A DNA stretch of 64,000 nt from positions 496,001 through 560,000 of the forward strand of contig NZ_JABVZR010000001.1 in the NCBI RefSeq assembly GCF_017163935.1, in the 5' to 3' direction. Source of the DNA: Novosphingobium terrae. GTDB lineage: Bacteria; Pseudomonadota; Alphaproteobacteria; Sphingomonadales; Sphingomonadaceae. The translations under genes and the position numbers were made by a program. Of this stretch, positions 42,628 through 51,171 are shown piece after piece. The notes below the pieces were generated by a model that was not told where the DNA came from, searched no databases, and saw nothing but the letters and a program-made list of their open reading frames with translations. The first letter of the stretch is position 1. Every line of letters starts with the position of its first letter.

Positions 42628-44225
42628 GGCCGGGCCTGCGTCGTCAAGGTGGGGGCGGGCTGGGGCTGGGTCTGAGGTTGCGGGGCCTGTTCCAGCTTCA
42701 ATGCGATGCGCAGGGCGTAGACGCTGCGGGTCTGGCAGATGGGCGCGTCTGTCCAGCGCGGGGAGAGTGCTGCCATCCTCAGCCGGGTGCGCACATCGGC
42801 CAGTCGCAGCGCGCCCAGCAGGGTCCAGTGGCCGCCGCTCTGATCGTTGCTCAGGGTGAATTGCGCATTCTGGCGCAGCAGCCGGGCCCACAGATGGATC
42901 GCTTCGGGCGCGGGGCGGGCTTCCAGCTCCGCCAGCGGCACCAGCGCCGATGGCCCCAATTGCTGGAGATAGCAGATATCGAGCGGCGCGCCGTCACCGC
43001 CCAGCTCGCGGGCGTGGGCGATGTTGTAGCGCGCCGAGACTGTCCCCAGATCGACAAAGCAGCAGGCCGACATCAGCGCCAGCGCCGCCGCAGCATTGGC
43101 GTTGATCAGCCAGGCCGAAGTTTTGTTGCGCAGCATCCGCCAGCACACCAGCACCAGCCCGAAGCTGACCAGCCCCATCCACAGCAGCGCCGCGATCCGC
43201 CACGAGGTGAGCGAAAAGGCGGCGATATAGTCGAGCGTGCGCAGCGCGGCATTGCCCACCAGCAGCACATTCTGGGCGATCCACAGCACCACCATGCGGC
43301 GGATCAGCGGCATGCTCGCCGTTTGCGAGCCGGGGCGCAGGGCCACCAGCACAAAGCCCGCGGCCAGCAAAGCGGTGACGATCAGCGGATAGGCGCCGCG
43401 ATGGGCGTAAGAGGCCAGCGTCATGCCAGAGGGCAGCGGCAGCAGGCCCCACAGCCAGGCCAGATCCATCAGATTCTGCAAGGCGAACAGTGCATTGAAG
43501 GCGATCAGCGAGAGGCGGACCGAAGCCACCGAAACGCCGGGCAGGGCCAGATCGCCCCGGCCATCGAAGGTGCCCAACAGATGCCGCCAGCCGCGCGGGC
43601 GCAGCAAGCTCCAGGCCATGGTGAAGAAGAGCGGCCAGACCATCATCCGCTCGACGGGAAAATCGAAGAGGGAGATCGAGAACAGCCTGTTGAACGCCTG
43701 CTCCAGCACGGGGTTGGCGGCGGTGAACAGGCCGAGGATGATCACGCTGCCGAACAAAGGCAGAGCCAGCTGCGGCAAGACGGCGCGCAGCCCGATCACC
43801 TTTTTCCGGCGGCGCAGACGTGTGACTCTGAACCCGTCCAGCCATGGTGCCGCACAGGAGCGCAGACCATGCAGCATCAGGCGCTGGCTCCATTGCCAGG
43901 CATCGCCAAAACGCGCGACGCTGGGCATCAGCGTGCCCATGCCCGCGAAAATCCAGAACAGAGTCCAGCTCAGCAGGCCGGGGTCGAACAGGGTCGCCAG
44001 CGCCATCAGCGCCGCCAGGGCAAAGCAGATCAGGGCTCGCCGGTCATGGCGCAGGGCCGGGCGCAGGGCCAGGGCCGGTGGCAGCAGCATCAGCAGCAGC
44101 GCGCCCCAACCGGCGCGATCCTGATCCAGACGCCAGATCATGCTGTCGCCCGCCACAATCAGGGCGACACCGGCGCAGAGCTTCATCTGAAAATCGCCGC
44201 GGGACCGTATCTTTCGCATCATCAT
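42624..44225 (-). CDS. DUF4173 domain membrane protein
   Basis: 533-residue protein with about twelve hydrophobic segments, matching the DUF4173 family (LPLFGSVIILGLFTAANPVLEQ region; ISLFDFPVERMMVW). The last 150 residues are soluble and rich in Gln/Pro at the very end. GGAGGTGG lies just before three consecutive ATG codons (44225, 44222, 44219), any of which could serve. It is the first gene of the DUF4173-regulator-kinase operon, so it may be part of the signalling input. No function is known for the family. Confidence 0.85.
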   Translation of the reverse strand: MMMRKIRSRGDFQMKLCAGVALIVAGDSMIWRLDQDRAGWGALLLMLLPPALALRPALRHDRRALICFALAALMALATLFDPGLLSWTLFWIFAGMGTLMPSVARFGDAWQWSQRLMLHGLRSCAAPWLDGFRVTRLRRRKKVIGLRAVLPQLALPLFGSVIILGLFTAANPVLEQAFNRLFSISLFDFPVERMMVWPLFFTMAWSLLRPRGWRHLLGTFDGRGDLALPGVSVASVRLSLIAFNALFALQNLMDLAWLWGLLPLPSGMTLASYAHRGAYPLIVTALLAAGFVLVALRPGSQTASMPLIRRMVVLWIAQNVLLVGNAALRTLDYIAAFSLTSWRIAALLWMGLVSFGLVLVCWRMLRNKTSAWLINANAAAALALMSACCFVDLGTVSARYNIAHARELGGDGAPLDICYLQQLGPSALVPLAELEARPAPEAIHLWARLLRQNAQFTLSNDQSGGHWTLLGALRLADVRTRLRMAALSPRWTDAPICQTRSVYALRIALKLEQAPQPQTQPQPAPTLTTQARP

Positions 44226-44325
44226 CGCCACCTCCATCGGACAGAGGCGATAGGTGCCTTTCAGCCATGCGCAGCCGATGGCCGGGCATGTATGGATGTG
44301 CAGCAGGAGCTGTGCAGAAAATATG

Positions 44326-45000
44326 CAGGCCGCCTGAAGCGACTCATCCTGCAAATATCAATGTCTGGAAAAGCAGGGGCGGGGCGAAGGGCTTCGAACC
44401 ATTCGGCGGAGCCGCTAGCGGCGCAGCGCATCTCAAGACTCAGAGGGTTCGCGGGCCGCTTGAAGCGACCCATCCTGCAAACATCGATGTCTAGGAAAGA
44501 CTGGAGCGGGCGAAGGGATTCGAACCATCCAGCGGAGCCGCTTGCGGCGCAGCGCATCCAAAGACTCAGAGGGTTCGCGGGCCGCTTGAAGCGACCCATC
44601 CTGCAACCACACATGTCTGAGAAAACTGGAGCGGGCGAAGGGATTCGAACCACCCAGCGGAGCCGCTTGCGGCGCAGCGCACCCAAAGACTCAGAGGGTT
44701 CGCGGGCCGCTTGAAGCGACCCATCCTGCAACCACACATGTCTGAGAAAACTGGAGCGGGCGAAGGGATTCGAACCACCCAGCGGAGCCGCTTGCGGCGC
44801 AGCGCACCCAAAGACTCAGAGGGTTCGCGGGCCGCTTAAAGCGACCTATCCTGCAACCACAAATGTCTGAGAAAACTGGAGCGGGCGAAGGGATTCGAAC
44901 CACCCAGCGGAGCCGCTTGCGGCGCAGCGCACCCAAAGACTCAGAGGGTTCGCGGGCCGCTTAAAGCGACCTATCCTGCAACCACAAATGTCTGAGAAAA
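44326..45000 (-). repeat. Tandem 125-bp repeats carrying the 3' end of tRNA-Gly
   Basis: Four 125-bp units start exactly at 44501, 44626, 44751 and 44876. A degenerate unit begins near 44374 and a partial one near 44326. On the minus strand each unit ends with the last 24-26 nt of the tRNA-Gly gene (GGTTCGAATCCC then TTCGCCCGCTCCA). The two units nearest the tRNA are identical, and divergence grows with distance. The T-stem partner is mutated, so no unit can form a tRNA. The array lies directly downstream of the two tRNA-Gly genes in their direction of transcription, like the rtT repeats of E. coli tyrT. Confidence 0.95.
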
Positions 45001-45001
45001 C

Positions 45002-45076
45002 TGGAGCGGGCGAAGGGATTCGAACCCTCGACCCCAACCTTGGCAAGGTTGTGCTCTACCCCTGAGCTACGCCCGC
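45002..45076 (-). tRNA. tRNA-Gly (anticodon GCC), second copy
   Basis: 75 nt on the minus strand including CCA. Acceptor GCGGGCG pairs with CGCCCGC. Anticodon stem CAACC/GGTTG closes loop TTGCCAA, giving anticodon GCC. It is identical in sequence to the copy 38 nt upstream and is followed directly by the 125-bp repeat array. Confidence 0.97.
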
Positions 45077-45114
45077 TCGGGCTTTGATGATGCAGATGCA
45101 CCATCGGGTGAAAC

Positions 45115-45189
45115 TGGAGCGGGCGAAGGGATTCGAACCCTCGACCCCAACCTTGGCAAGGTTGTGCTCTACCCCTGAGCTACGCCCGC
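45115..45189 (-). tRNA. tRNA-Gly (anticodon GCC), first copy
   Basis: 75 nt including CCA, identical to the neighbouring copy. It is transcribed first on the minus strand and then the second copy after a 38-nt spacer. The spacer does not resemble the 125-bp repeat. Confidence 0.97.
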
Positions 45190-45201
45190 TCGAACGTTTC
45201 A

Positions 45202-45229
45202 GCGACTGTGTTTTTTAAGACACCGTCGC
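45202..45229. promoter_or_regulatory. Inverted repeat upstream of the tRNA-Gly genes
   Basis: GCGAC-T-GTGT and ACAC-C-GTCGC form an interrupted 9-bp inverted repeat around an AT-rich loop, 13 bp before the first tRNA-Gly. It may belong to the promoter region or end transcription coming from the right. Confidence 0.35.
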
Positions 45230-45409
45230 GGGGTGAGGCGGCCCTCTAACCGGCATGGTCTGACTCGGCAAGAGAAAAATTACAGGAAAATGTTCGCGCC
45301 TGTGGAAAGCCTGTGCACATCTCGCCTGCGCACCTCATGCCCTCTTGCACGTCTTTATTCACTTCCCATCTTTGCCCAAAGCCCGGCATAAGGGCGCAAC
45401 ACAAAGGGC

Positions 45410-45430
45410 GCGGGGGCAAAAATGCCCCGC
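45410..45430 (+). promoter_or_regulatory. Hairpin just before the thioredoxin-TPR start
   Basis: GCGGGGGCA pairs with TGCCCCGC (one bulged G) around AAAA, ending 11 nt before the ATG at 45442 and adjoining the AGGA ribosome-binding site. It could affect translation initiation. Confidence 0.35.
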
Positions 45431-45441
45431 CCGGCAGGAAT

Positions 45442-46362
45442 ATGGAGCAGCATGTGGCAAGTCTGGGCCTGAATATTGAGGAAACCAAGGCGGTCGAGCG
45501 CTTCCGCAACGCCATTGTCGAACCGTCGATGACCAATCTGGTCATTCTGGATTTCTGGGCCGAATGGTGCGGCCCCTGCAAGCAGCTGACGCCCGTTCTG
45601 GAAAAGGTTGCCGCCGAATATGCCGACAAGGGCGTGATTCTGGCCAAGGTCAATGTGGACGAGGAACGCTTCATCGCCGACCAGTTCCGCATCCAGTCGA
45701 TCCCAACTGTCTATGCCATGTTCCAGGGCCAGCCCGTGGCCGACCTCACGCAGGCCCGCACCGAATCGCAGGTGAAGGCGCTGCTCGACAAGCTGCTGGC
45801 GCAATTGCCGATCCAGCCCGGCGGTGAGGCCGCCCCCGACATCGCTCCGCTGCTGGCGCTGGGCGAAGAGGCGCTGGACGAGGGCGATGCCGAGCGCGCC
45901 GGTTCGATTTTCATCCAGATTCTGGAAGTGGCCCCCGAAAGCGCTCCGGCGCATGCGGGCCTGATCCGCTCGCTGATCGCCATGGGCCAGATCGAGGAAG
46001 CCGAGGGCGTTCTCGAACAATTGCCCGAAGGCGCCGATAAGGACCCCGCCATCGAACGCGCCCGCGCCGCCCTGACGCTGGCCAAGGACAAGCCCGAGGA
46101 TGGTGAACTGGCCGCCCTGCGCGCCGCCCATGAAGCCGCGCCTCAGGATATGGACGCCGGGCTCGCCTATGCCAATGGCGCCTTCGCCGCCGGACAGCGC
46201 GATGCCGCCGCCGACACGTTGCTGGACATGATCACCGCCGACCGCGGCTGGAACGATGGCGCCGCCCGCGCCAAGCTGCTCCAGATCTTCGAGGCGATCG
46301 GTCTGGAAGACCCCTGGGTTTCGGCCACGCGCCGCCGCCTGTCGACCGTGCTGTTCGGCTGA
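45442..46362 (+). CDS. Thioredoxin-TPR co-chaperone (YbbN/CnoX-like)
   Basis: 306-residue cytoplasmic protein. The N-terminal thioredoxin domain (about 20-125) keeps a full CGPC active site at Cys43-Cys46, unlike E. coli CnoX, which has lost one Cys. The C-terminal half is Ala/Glu-rich TPR helices (ALGEEALDEGDAERAGSIF, AHAGLIRSLIAMGQIEEAE). Family members hold oxidised clients for GroEL and DnaK; with both Cys it may also act as a reductase. The start at 45442 follows AGGA; an upstream frame is unconserved. A LON-domain gene follows after 13 bp. Confidence 0.88.
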   Translation: MEQHVASLGLNIEETKAVERFRNAIVEPSMTNLVILDFWAEWCGPCKQLTPVLEKVAAEYADKGVILAKVNVDEERFIADQFRIQSIPTVYAMFQGQPVADLTQARTESQVKALLDKLLAQLPIQPGGEAAPDIAPLLALGEEALDEGDAERAGSIFIQILEVAPESAPAHAGLIRSLIAMGQIEEAEGVLEQLPEGADKDPAIERARAALTLAKDKPEDGELAALRAAHEAAPQDMDAGLAYANGAFAAGQRDAAADTLLDMITADRGWNDGAARAKLLQIFEAIGLEDPWVSATRRRLSTVLFG

Positions 46363-46375
46363 TCCGGCAGGGGCG

Positions 46376-46996
46376 ATGGCGAGGCTTTCCATCTTTCCTC
46401 TGGCCGGGGCGATCCTTTACCCCGGCCTCACCCTGCCGCTCCACATCTTCGAGCCGCGCTATTGCGCGCTGGTCAGCGATTGCCTCGCCCGCGATCGCCG
46501 CATCGGCATGATCCAGCCGCGCGAGGATGCTCCCCCATCGCGGACCCATCCGCCTCTGTTCGAGATGGGCTGCGTGGGCCATATCGGCGATGTGGAGACG
46601 CTTGAGGGCGGTCGCTTCAACATCGTTCTCGAAGGCGTCTCGCGCTTCCGCCTGCTGCACGAACTGGAGGTGAAAACCCCCTTCCGCCAGATCGAGGCTG
46701 AGCTGATCGAGGAGGAGGAATGTCGCGCGCTTGCTCCGGTGGAACGCGCGTTGTTTGAACGGGAAGCCCGCGATTTCGCTCGTACCCACGGCTATCGTGT
46801 GGATTGGGAGCAGGTCTCGCGGCTGGACGATACATCGCTGATCAATGGCGTCGCGCAGATCGCGCCTTTCGATGCGGCGTCGAAGCAGGCGCTGCTGGAG
46901 GCTTCAGATGTGCCGGAGCGGTGTGCCTTGTTGGTGCAGCTGATGCAGTTCTACGGGCGCCGCGATGGGGACGACCAACGGGCGACTTTGCAGTAG
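46376..46996 (+). CDS. LON peptidase substrate-binding domain protein
   Basis: 206-residue protein matching only the N-terminal substrate-recognition domain of Lon (LSIFPLAGAILYPGLTLPLHIFEPRY, split here as FPLAGAILYPG and LPLHIFEPRY). There is no ATPase or protease domain. Such stand-alone proteins are common in alphaproteobacteria next to the thioredoxin-TPR gene, suggesting a shared protein-quality role. AGGGGCG lies before the ATG at 46376. Confidence 0.88.
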   Translation: MARLSIFPLAGAILYPGLTLPLHIFEPRYCALVSDCLARDRRIGMIQPREDAPPSRTHPPLFEMGCVGHIGDVETLEGGRFNIVLEGVSRFRLLHELEVKTPFRQIEAELIEEEECRALAPVERALFEREARDFARTHGYRVDWEQVSRLDDTSLINGVAQIAPFDAASKQALLEASDVPERCALLVQLMQFYGRRDGDDQRATLQ

Positions 46997-47010
46997 GGAA
47001 TAAAGGAAAG

Positions 47011-47284
47011 ATGCGAGGGGGGAGTCTTTGTTGGTCGCCTTTCTCAAGAGAAAGGCTCCGGGCCCTCGCGCTCCCATAACGTCTTCCGACGCCAGGGCAG
47101 GGGCGCCGAATTGTTGCGCCCAACCTCTCCACCTGCGCAAGCCAAGGCGCCGCAGGCAACCAATTTCAGAATGAGAGCGCCTTGCAAGCCATACTGCCTG
47201 CGGCGCGGCAAGCTGGGCGCAAGGCTGAACCTTTGGCGCCCACGTAGACATTAAAGGGAGCGCGAGGGTGTAACACCCTCGCAT
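47011..47284 (+). repeat. Dispersed hairpin-bounded element, copy 8 (A-B, enlarged left hairpin)
   Basis: 274-bp copy filling the convergent LON/MarC junction, 14 and 13 bp from the stops. The left terminal stem GCGAGGG/CCCTCGC is kept, but the usual 3-nt loop is replaced by about 43 nt. That insert holds GGAG/CTCC and a perfect 8-bp hairpin GCCTTTCT-CAAG-AGAAAGGC (47037-47056). The right hairpin is standard. The core stem 47147-47157 pairs with 47196-47206 around a 38-nt loop. Confidence 0.9.
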
Positions 47285-47297
47285 CTATCTTCCCTTC

Positions 47298-47927
47298 TTA
47301 ACCCCCTAAAATCGCCCCACGCACCCCATCAATCACATACTGCACCGCCAAAGCACCCAGCAGCACGCCCAGCACCCGCGTCACCACGGCTTCCACCCGG
47401 CTCCCCAGCAGGTTCATCAAGGGATGCGCCGCCAGCAGGGCCAGCAAGGACAGCACCAGCACGCTGCCCAGCGCCGCCAGCACCACCAGCGAGCTGGCGC
47501 GGTCCGTGGCGTGGCCCATCATCAGCATCACCGTGGCGATGGAGCCCGGCCCCGCCAGCATCGGCATGGCCATGGGGAAGACGGAGACGTCCTCATGCGG
47601 TTCGGGCGTGTGCTTGACCTTCTCGACGCGTTCTTCGCGGCGCTGGGTGCGCTTTTCGAAGACCATTTCCAGCGCGATGAGGAACAGCATCATGCCGCCC
47701 GCGATACGGAAGGCGTTGAGTTCGATGTGGAGCGCCGCCAGCAGCGCCTTGCCGAACAGGGCGAAGACCAGCAGGATCACCGTGGCGATCACGCTGGCGC
47801 GCAGGGCCGTGGCGCGGGCGTGGGCCGGTGAGTAGCCGGCGGTAAGGCCCGCGAAGATGGGCGCGCAGCCCACGGGGTCGATCACCACGAAAAGCGTGGC
47901 GAAGGTGGAGATAAACAGATCGAGCAT
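47298..47927 (-). CDS. MarC family integral membrane protein
   Basis: 209-residue membrane protein with six hydrophobic helices. Family landmarks are FVVIDPVGCAPIF near the start and FPMAMPMLAGPGSIATVM in the middle. A polar loop EKRTQRREERVEKVKHTPEPHED separates the halves (named here only by its EKRTQRREERVE part). MarC proteins were once linked to antibiotic resistance, but that has not held; they may be small-molecule transporters. The start at 47927 lies 7 bp after the upstream gene, so it is in the YggT-hypothetical-MarC run. Confidence 0.88.
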   Translation of the reverse strand: MLDLFISTFATLFVVIDPVGCAPIFAGLTAGYSPAHARATALRASVIATVILLVFALFGKALLAALHIELNAFRIAGGMMLFLIALEMVFEKRTQRREERVEKVKHTPEPHEDVSVFPMAMPMLAGPGSIATVMLMMGHATDRASSLVVLAALGSVLVLSLLALLAAHPLMNLLGSRVEAVVTRVLGVLLGALAVQYVIDGVRGAILGG

Positions 47928-47934
47928 GCGGGCG

Positions 47935-48777
47935 TTACTGCCCGTTTGCGGCTCCGGGCGCAACGGTGCGGTTGAGCACTTCGGTGCGCTTGCCGTCGAG
48001 CAGCAGGTGGATCGTCAGGTGCCGCGTGCCGTCGGGATCGAATTTGGTCGCCCAGCTGAGCGTGCGGTCCTTGGCAAGGCCGATCAGATAGTCGGCCATA
48101 TGGTTGGTCTCGCCCTTCACCTCGATGCGGGCGGGGCGGGTGCCGGGCTCGATGGGTTTGACCTCGACTGGGCCCGTGCTGCTGCCATCCGGCGTGAGGT
48201 TCGGCCCGACGGTCACTTCCGGCGCGGGGGCCTGACCGCGTGCGCGGGGCACGCAATCGGCGACCTTGCCTTCGATAAAGTCGAAATCGGGTGTGGCGGC
48301 GTCCGGGGCGCTCTGGTCCAGCACCCATTTGTAATCGCCCTTCTTGGGCTGGCGCTGCCACAGGGTGAGATACCAGCCATGGGTGGCGCCACTCTCGAAC
48401 AGGCCTTCCTCGGCGGCGATGGAGCCGTCGCAGCTCATCCAGACGTGATGCGTGCGGCGATGCGCGGCAGGGGCGAAGCTGACAGGCGGCTGAGCGCCCT
48501 TGCTCTTGATAAAGCCCTGAGCGCGCTGGGCGGTGGTGCCGATCAGGATCTGGCCATCGGGCGCGCCATAGGTATGGGTGCCCTCGGCCCAGCCCTTGTC
48601 CGCCGCGCGGCGGTTCCAGGCGATGGCGGAGGCGACGATCTCGCTCACCTGCGCATAGCCGCCCAGCGCGGAAACCTGCTGCGGGCCCTTTGGCTTGGGT
48701 CTGGCGATCAGTGGCGTGGCCAGAAGCGCCGTGATCGTGCAAGCGGCAACGATGCGCCGCAGCGATGCGCCCCTCAC
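47935..48777 (-). CDS. Secreted hypothetical protein downstream of YggT
   Basis: 280-residue protein starting with GTG at 48777, where GTGA overlaps the YggT stop, so the two are translationally coupled. A signal peptide (RIVAACTITALLATPLIA) is present, and the mature protein is periplasmic. It has two Cys (WMSCDGS, ADCVPRA), a conserved-looking THHVWMSCDGSIAAEEG region and a C-terminal beta segment. The family is not recognised by name. It is placed between YggT and MarC. Confidence 0.75.
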   Translation of the reverse strand: MRGASLRRIVAACTITALLATPLIARPKPKGPQQVSALGGYAQVSEIVASAIAWNRRAADKGWAEGTHTYGAPDGQILIGTTAQRAQGFIKSKGAQPPVSFAPAAHRRTHHVWMSCDGSIAAEEGLFESGATHGWYLTLWQRQPKKGDYKWVLDQSAPDAATPDFDFIEGKVADCVPRARGQAPAPEVTVGPNLTPDGSSTGPVEVKPIEPGTRPARIEVKGETNHMADYLIGLAKDRTLSWATKFDPDGTRHLTIHLLLDGKRTEVLNRTVAPGAANGQ

Positions 48778-49064
48778 TGGATGGCGCGCGAGGTGTGGCT
48801 CAGCACGATGCCCGCGATGTTGATCAGCACGATCAGCGCCATGGGCGAAAGGTCCAGCGGGCGCGTATCGGGCAGAACGCGGCGGATGGGGGCCAGCACA
48901 GGCTCGAACAGGGCCGACAGCCCGCGCCACACGGCAGCGACAAACTGGTTGTGCAGATTCACCACGTTGAAGCTGATCAGCAGGCCCAGCACCAGATAGA
49001 CGATCAGCAAGGTGCTCATCAGATCCAGAACGTAAGCGATGATATCGAGCAGGGTAAGCAACAT
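48774..49064 (-). CDS. YggT family membrane protein
   Basis: 96-residue protein with two hydrophobic regions and the family elements VNLHNQFVAAVWRGLSALFEP and PIRRVLPDTRPLDLSPM (core PIRRVLP and DLSPM). YggT proteins are small membrane proteins linked to cell division or osmotic shock; the role is not settled. It is first in a three-gene run with the next gene overlapping by 4 bp. The start at 49064 is preceded by ACTCTCC on the plus strand, i.e. GGAGAGT. Confidence 0.88.
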   Translation of the reverse strand: MLLTLLDIIAYVLDLMSTLLIVYLVLGLLISFNVVNLHNQFVAAVWRGLSALFEPVLAPIRRVLPDTRPLDLSPMALIVLINIAGIVLSHTSRAIQ

Positions 49065-49175
49065 GGAGAGTCCTGTGCCGTGGTAAGGCCCGGATGATTA
49101 GCCCAAGGCCCGGGAAAGGGGAAGTGGTTTAGGTAAGTGGGACAGGCGGAAGGATAAGGGAAGAAAGTGAAGGAA

Positions 49176-49416
49176 ATGCGAGGGTGTTACACCCTCGTGC
49201 TCCCATGACGTCTCCCGGCGAAAGGGCAGGGGCGGGTGCCGCGGTGCGCTCAGCCTCTCCACCTGCGCCAGCTAAGGCGCCGCAGGCCGTGAATGTCATG
49301 GGTGACAGGTTGCGCAGGGCATATCAGCCTGCGGCGCAGCGATGTTACCCTAAGGCCGAACCCGAAGCGCCAAGGCCGACAAAAAACGGGAGCGCGAGGG
49401 TGTAACACCCTCGCAT
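49176..49416 (+). repeat. Dispersed hairpin-bounded element, copy 9 (A-B form)
   Basis: 241-bp copy between YggT and argB (both minus strand), ending 21 bp from the argB stop. The left hairpin is GCGAGGGTG, loop TTA, CACCCTCGT. The right is GCGAGGGTG, loop TAA, CACCCTCGC. The core stem 49277-49287 pairs with 49327-49337 around a 39-nt loop. Relative to argB the element reads B to A. Confidence 0.9.
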
Positions 49417-49437
49417 TTCACCTTTTCCCTAAACCCC

Positions 49438-50367
49438 TTAAGCCTTGCGAATCAAAGTCCCCGCCCCGCGCGAGGTGAAGAACTCCAGCAGCATCGCATG
49501 CGGCACGCGGCCATCCAGCACGACAGCCGCCTCGCAGCCCGCTTCCACGGCCAGCGTGCAGGTCTGCAGCTTGGGGATCATGCCGCCGCTGATGGTGCCG
49601 TCCTGCTCCAGCGCGAGGATGTCGCTGGGGGTCAGGTCGGTGAGGAGGTTCTTGTCCTTGTCCAGCACGCCGGGCACATCGGTCAGCAGGAACAGGCGCG
49701 CGGCGCCGATGGCGGCGGCGATGCTGCCGGCCATGGTGTCGGCGTTGATGTTGTAGGTCTCGCCATCGGCGCCCACGGCGATGGGGGCGATCACCGGGAT
49801 CAGCCCGGCGCCCGAGAGGGTTTCCAGCACCGAGGTGTCGATGGTTTCAGGCTCACCCACGAAGCCGAGGTCGACCACCAGAGCTTCGCCGCCCTCGGGG
49901 TCCTCGATGGCTTTGCCCTTCTTCTGGGCGACGACCTTGCGTGCGGTGACCATGGCGCCGTCCTTGCCGGAAATGCCGACAGCCTTGCCGCCTGCCTTGC
50001 CGATCCAGCTGACCAGCTCCTTATTGATCGCGCCGGAAAGCACCATTTCGGCCACTTCGGCGGTGGCCTTGTCGGTCACGCGCAAGCCGTTGACGAACTG
50101 CGATTCGATGCCCAGCGCCTTCAGCATGCGCCCGATCTGCGGGCCGCCGCCATGGACGACCACCGGGTTGATGCCCACGGCTTTCAGCAGCACGATGTCC
50201 TCGGCGAAATCCTGCGCCAGCGCCGGGTCGCCCATGGCGTGGCCGCCGTATTTCACCACGAAGGTGCGGCCTTCGTAGCGCTTGAGGTAAGGCAGCGCCT
50301 CGATCAGCGTTTCGGCCTTGGCCAGCAGGGTATCGAGCGACAGCGGGGTGGCGGGTGCATCAGACAT
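49438..50367 (-). CDS. argB: Acetylglutamate kinase
   Basis: 309-residue amino-acid kinase phosphorylating N-acetylglutamate, the second step of arginine synthesis. The N-terminal helix before [10 protein letters not shown] and the [10 protein letters not shown] loop fit the arginine-sensitive hexameric type. Substrate and nucleotide segments [20 protein letters not shown] and [10 protein letters not shown] are intact. AAGG precedes the ATG. It lies 48 bp downstream of the queuosine-precursor transporter gene on the same strand. Confidence 0.96.
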   Translation of the reverse strand: MSDAPATPLSLDTLLAKAETLIEALPYLKRYEGRTFVVKYGGHAMGDPALAQDFAEDIVLLKAVGINPVVVHGGGPQIGRMLKALGIESQFVNGLRVTDKATAEVAEMVLSGAINKELVSWIGKAGGKAVGISGKDGAMVTARKVVAQKKGKAIEDPEGGEALVVDLGFVGEPETIDTSVLETLSGAGLIPVIAPIAVGADGETYNINADTMAGSIAAAIGAARLFLLTDVPGVLDKDKNLLTDLTPSDILALEQDGTISGGMIPKLQTCTLAVEAGCEAAVVLDGRVPHAMLLEFFTSRGAGTLIRKA

Positions 50368-50415
50368 GGGCGGGGCCTTAATGTGAATTCGTGACGAAAG
50401 GAAGACCGCGAGGGC

Positions 50416-51105
50416 TCAGCGTCGGTCCAGCCAGCGGCCCAGTGCGACGAAGACATAGATCAGCGGCGGCACCATGATCGTGGAGAGCGTCAGCTTCGAG
50501 ATGATCTGCCCCGTCATCAGCGCGCCCAGCGGCAGCGGATGGCCCGTGGCGCTGTCCAGCACGCCGTAGAAGCTGATGGTGATGAAGATCACCGTATCGA
50601 CCACCTGGCTGAGCATCGAGGCGATCCACGCCCGCAGCCACAGCAGCTGCGAGGTGCGCCCGCCCGCCGCCAGCCGCGAGAACACGGCGACGTTCAGCGT
50701 CTGCGAGGTGCCATAGGAGACCAGCCCGGCCAGCTGCATGCGCGCGCCCTGGCCCAGCAGGCGGGCAAAGGCGTCCTGATCGTGCCAGAAGGGCGCGGGC
50801 GGCACGACGTTGATCACCGTCACCAGCAGGATCATCGAGACGATCAGCGGCACGAAGCCGAAGCGCACCAGGCGGTTGGCGGTCTGGGGGCCGTGCAGCT
50901 CCGCCGTGGCCGAGCCCAGCACGACCAGCAGCAGGAAGGCAAAAATCCCCGATTCCACAGCCAGATCGCCCAGCACCGGCCAGTGGCCAAGGCTGGCGAT
51001 CTTGGTGCCAAGCACCCCCGCAAGCACGCAAAGGCCGCCGTAGAGCAAGGCTCCGGCGAAAAGGGACAGGGGGATGTTGGAAGAGGTTGTCGGCTGGGTC
51101 TGCAT
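50416..51105 (-). CDS. yhhQ: Queuosine precursor transporter (VUT family)
   Basis: 229-residue membrane protein with six predicted helices. The family elements SYGTSQTLNVAVFSRL and RAWIASMLSQVVDTVIFITI (motif SQxxDT) mark the YhhQ/VUT family, which imports queuosine precursors such as preQ0 or preQ1. No queuosine synthesis gene is near. It lies between argB and the element behind gmk. The ribosome-binding site is weak. Confidence 0.85.
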   Translation of the reverse strand: MQTQPTTSSNIPLSLFAGALLYGGLCVLAGVLGTKIASLGHWPVLGDLAVESGIFAFLLLVVLGSATAELHGPQTANRLVRFGFVPLIVSMILLVTVINVVPPAPFWHDQDAFARLLGQGARMQLAGLVSYGTSQTLNVAVFSRLAAGGRTSQLLWLRAWIASMLSQVVDTVIFITISFYGVLDSATGHPLPLGALMTGQIISKLTLSTIMVPPLIYVFVALGRWLDRR

Positions 51106-51171
51106 TGGCAGGCTTTAGCGACAGATGCAGCGCGCGGGAAGGGGGGAGAAAAGGGATTGAAGAAGAGGATT

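Noticed and set aside
42678..44714. 678-codon plus-strand frame opposite the DUF4173 gene and into the repeat array
   Set aside because: Antisense composition, and it crosses the tandem repeats whose 125-bp period shifts the frame each time.
44326..45000. Tandem array as a CRISPR
   Set aside because: Units are contiguous 125-bp repeats without spacers, and no cas genes are present.
44501..45000. Array units as tRNA pseudogenes
   Set aside because: Only the last 24-26 nt of the tRNA occur; D arm, anticodon arm and 5' acceptor are absent and the T stem is broken.
44566..45046. Minus-strand basic ORFs of 66-81 codons through the array (compare the Tpr protein of E. coli tyrT)
   Set aside because: The unit length is not a multiple of three, so each frame covers different phases; no ribosome-binding site or conserved product is evident. 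Kept only as a parallel to rtT.
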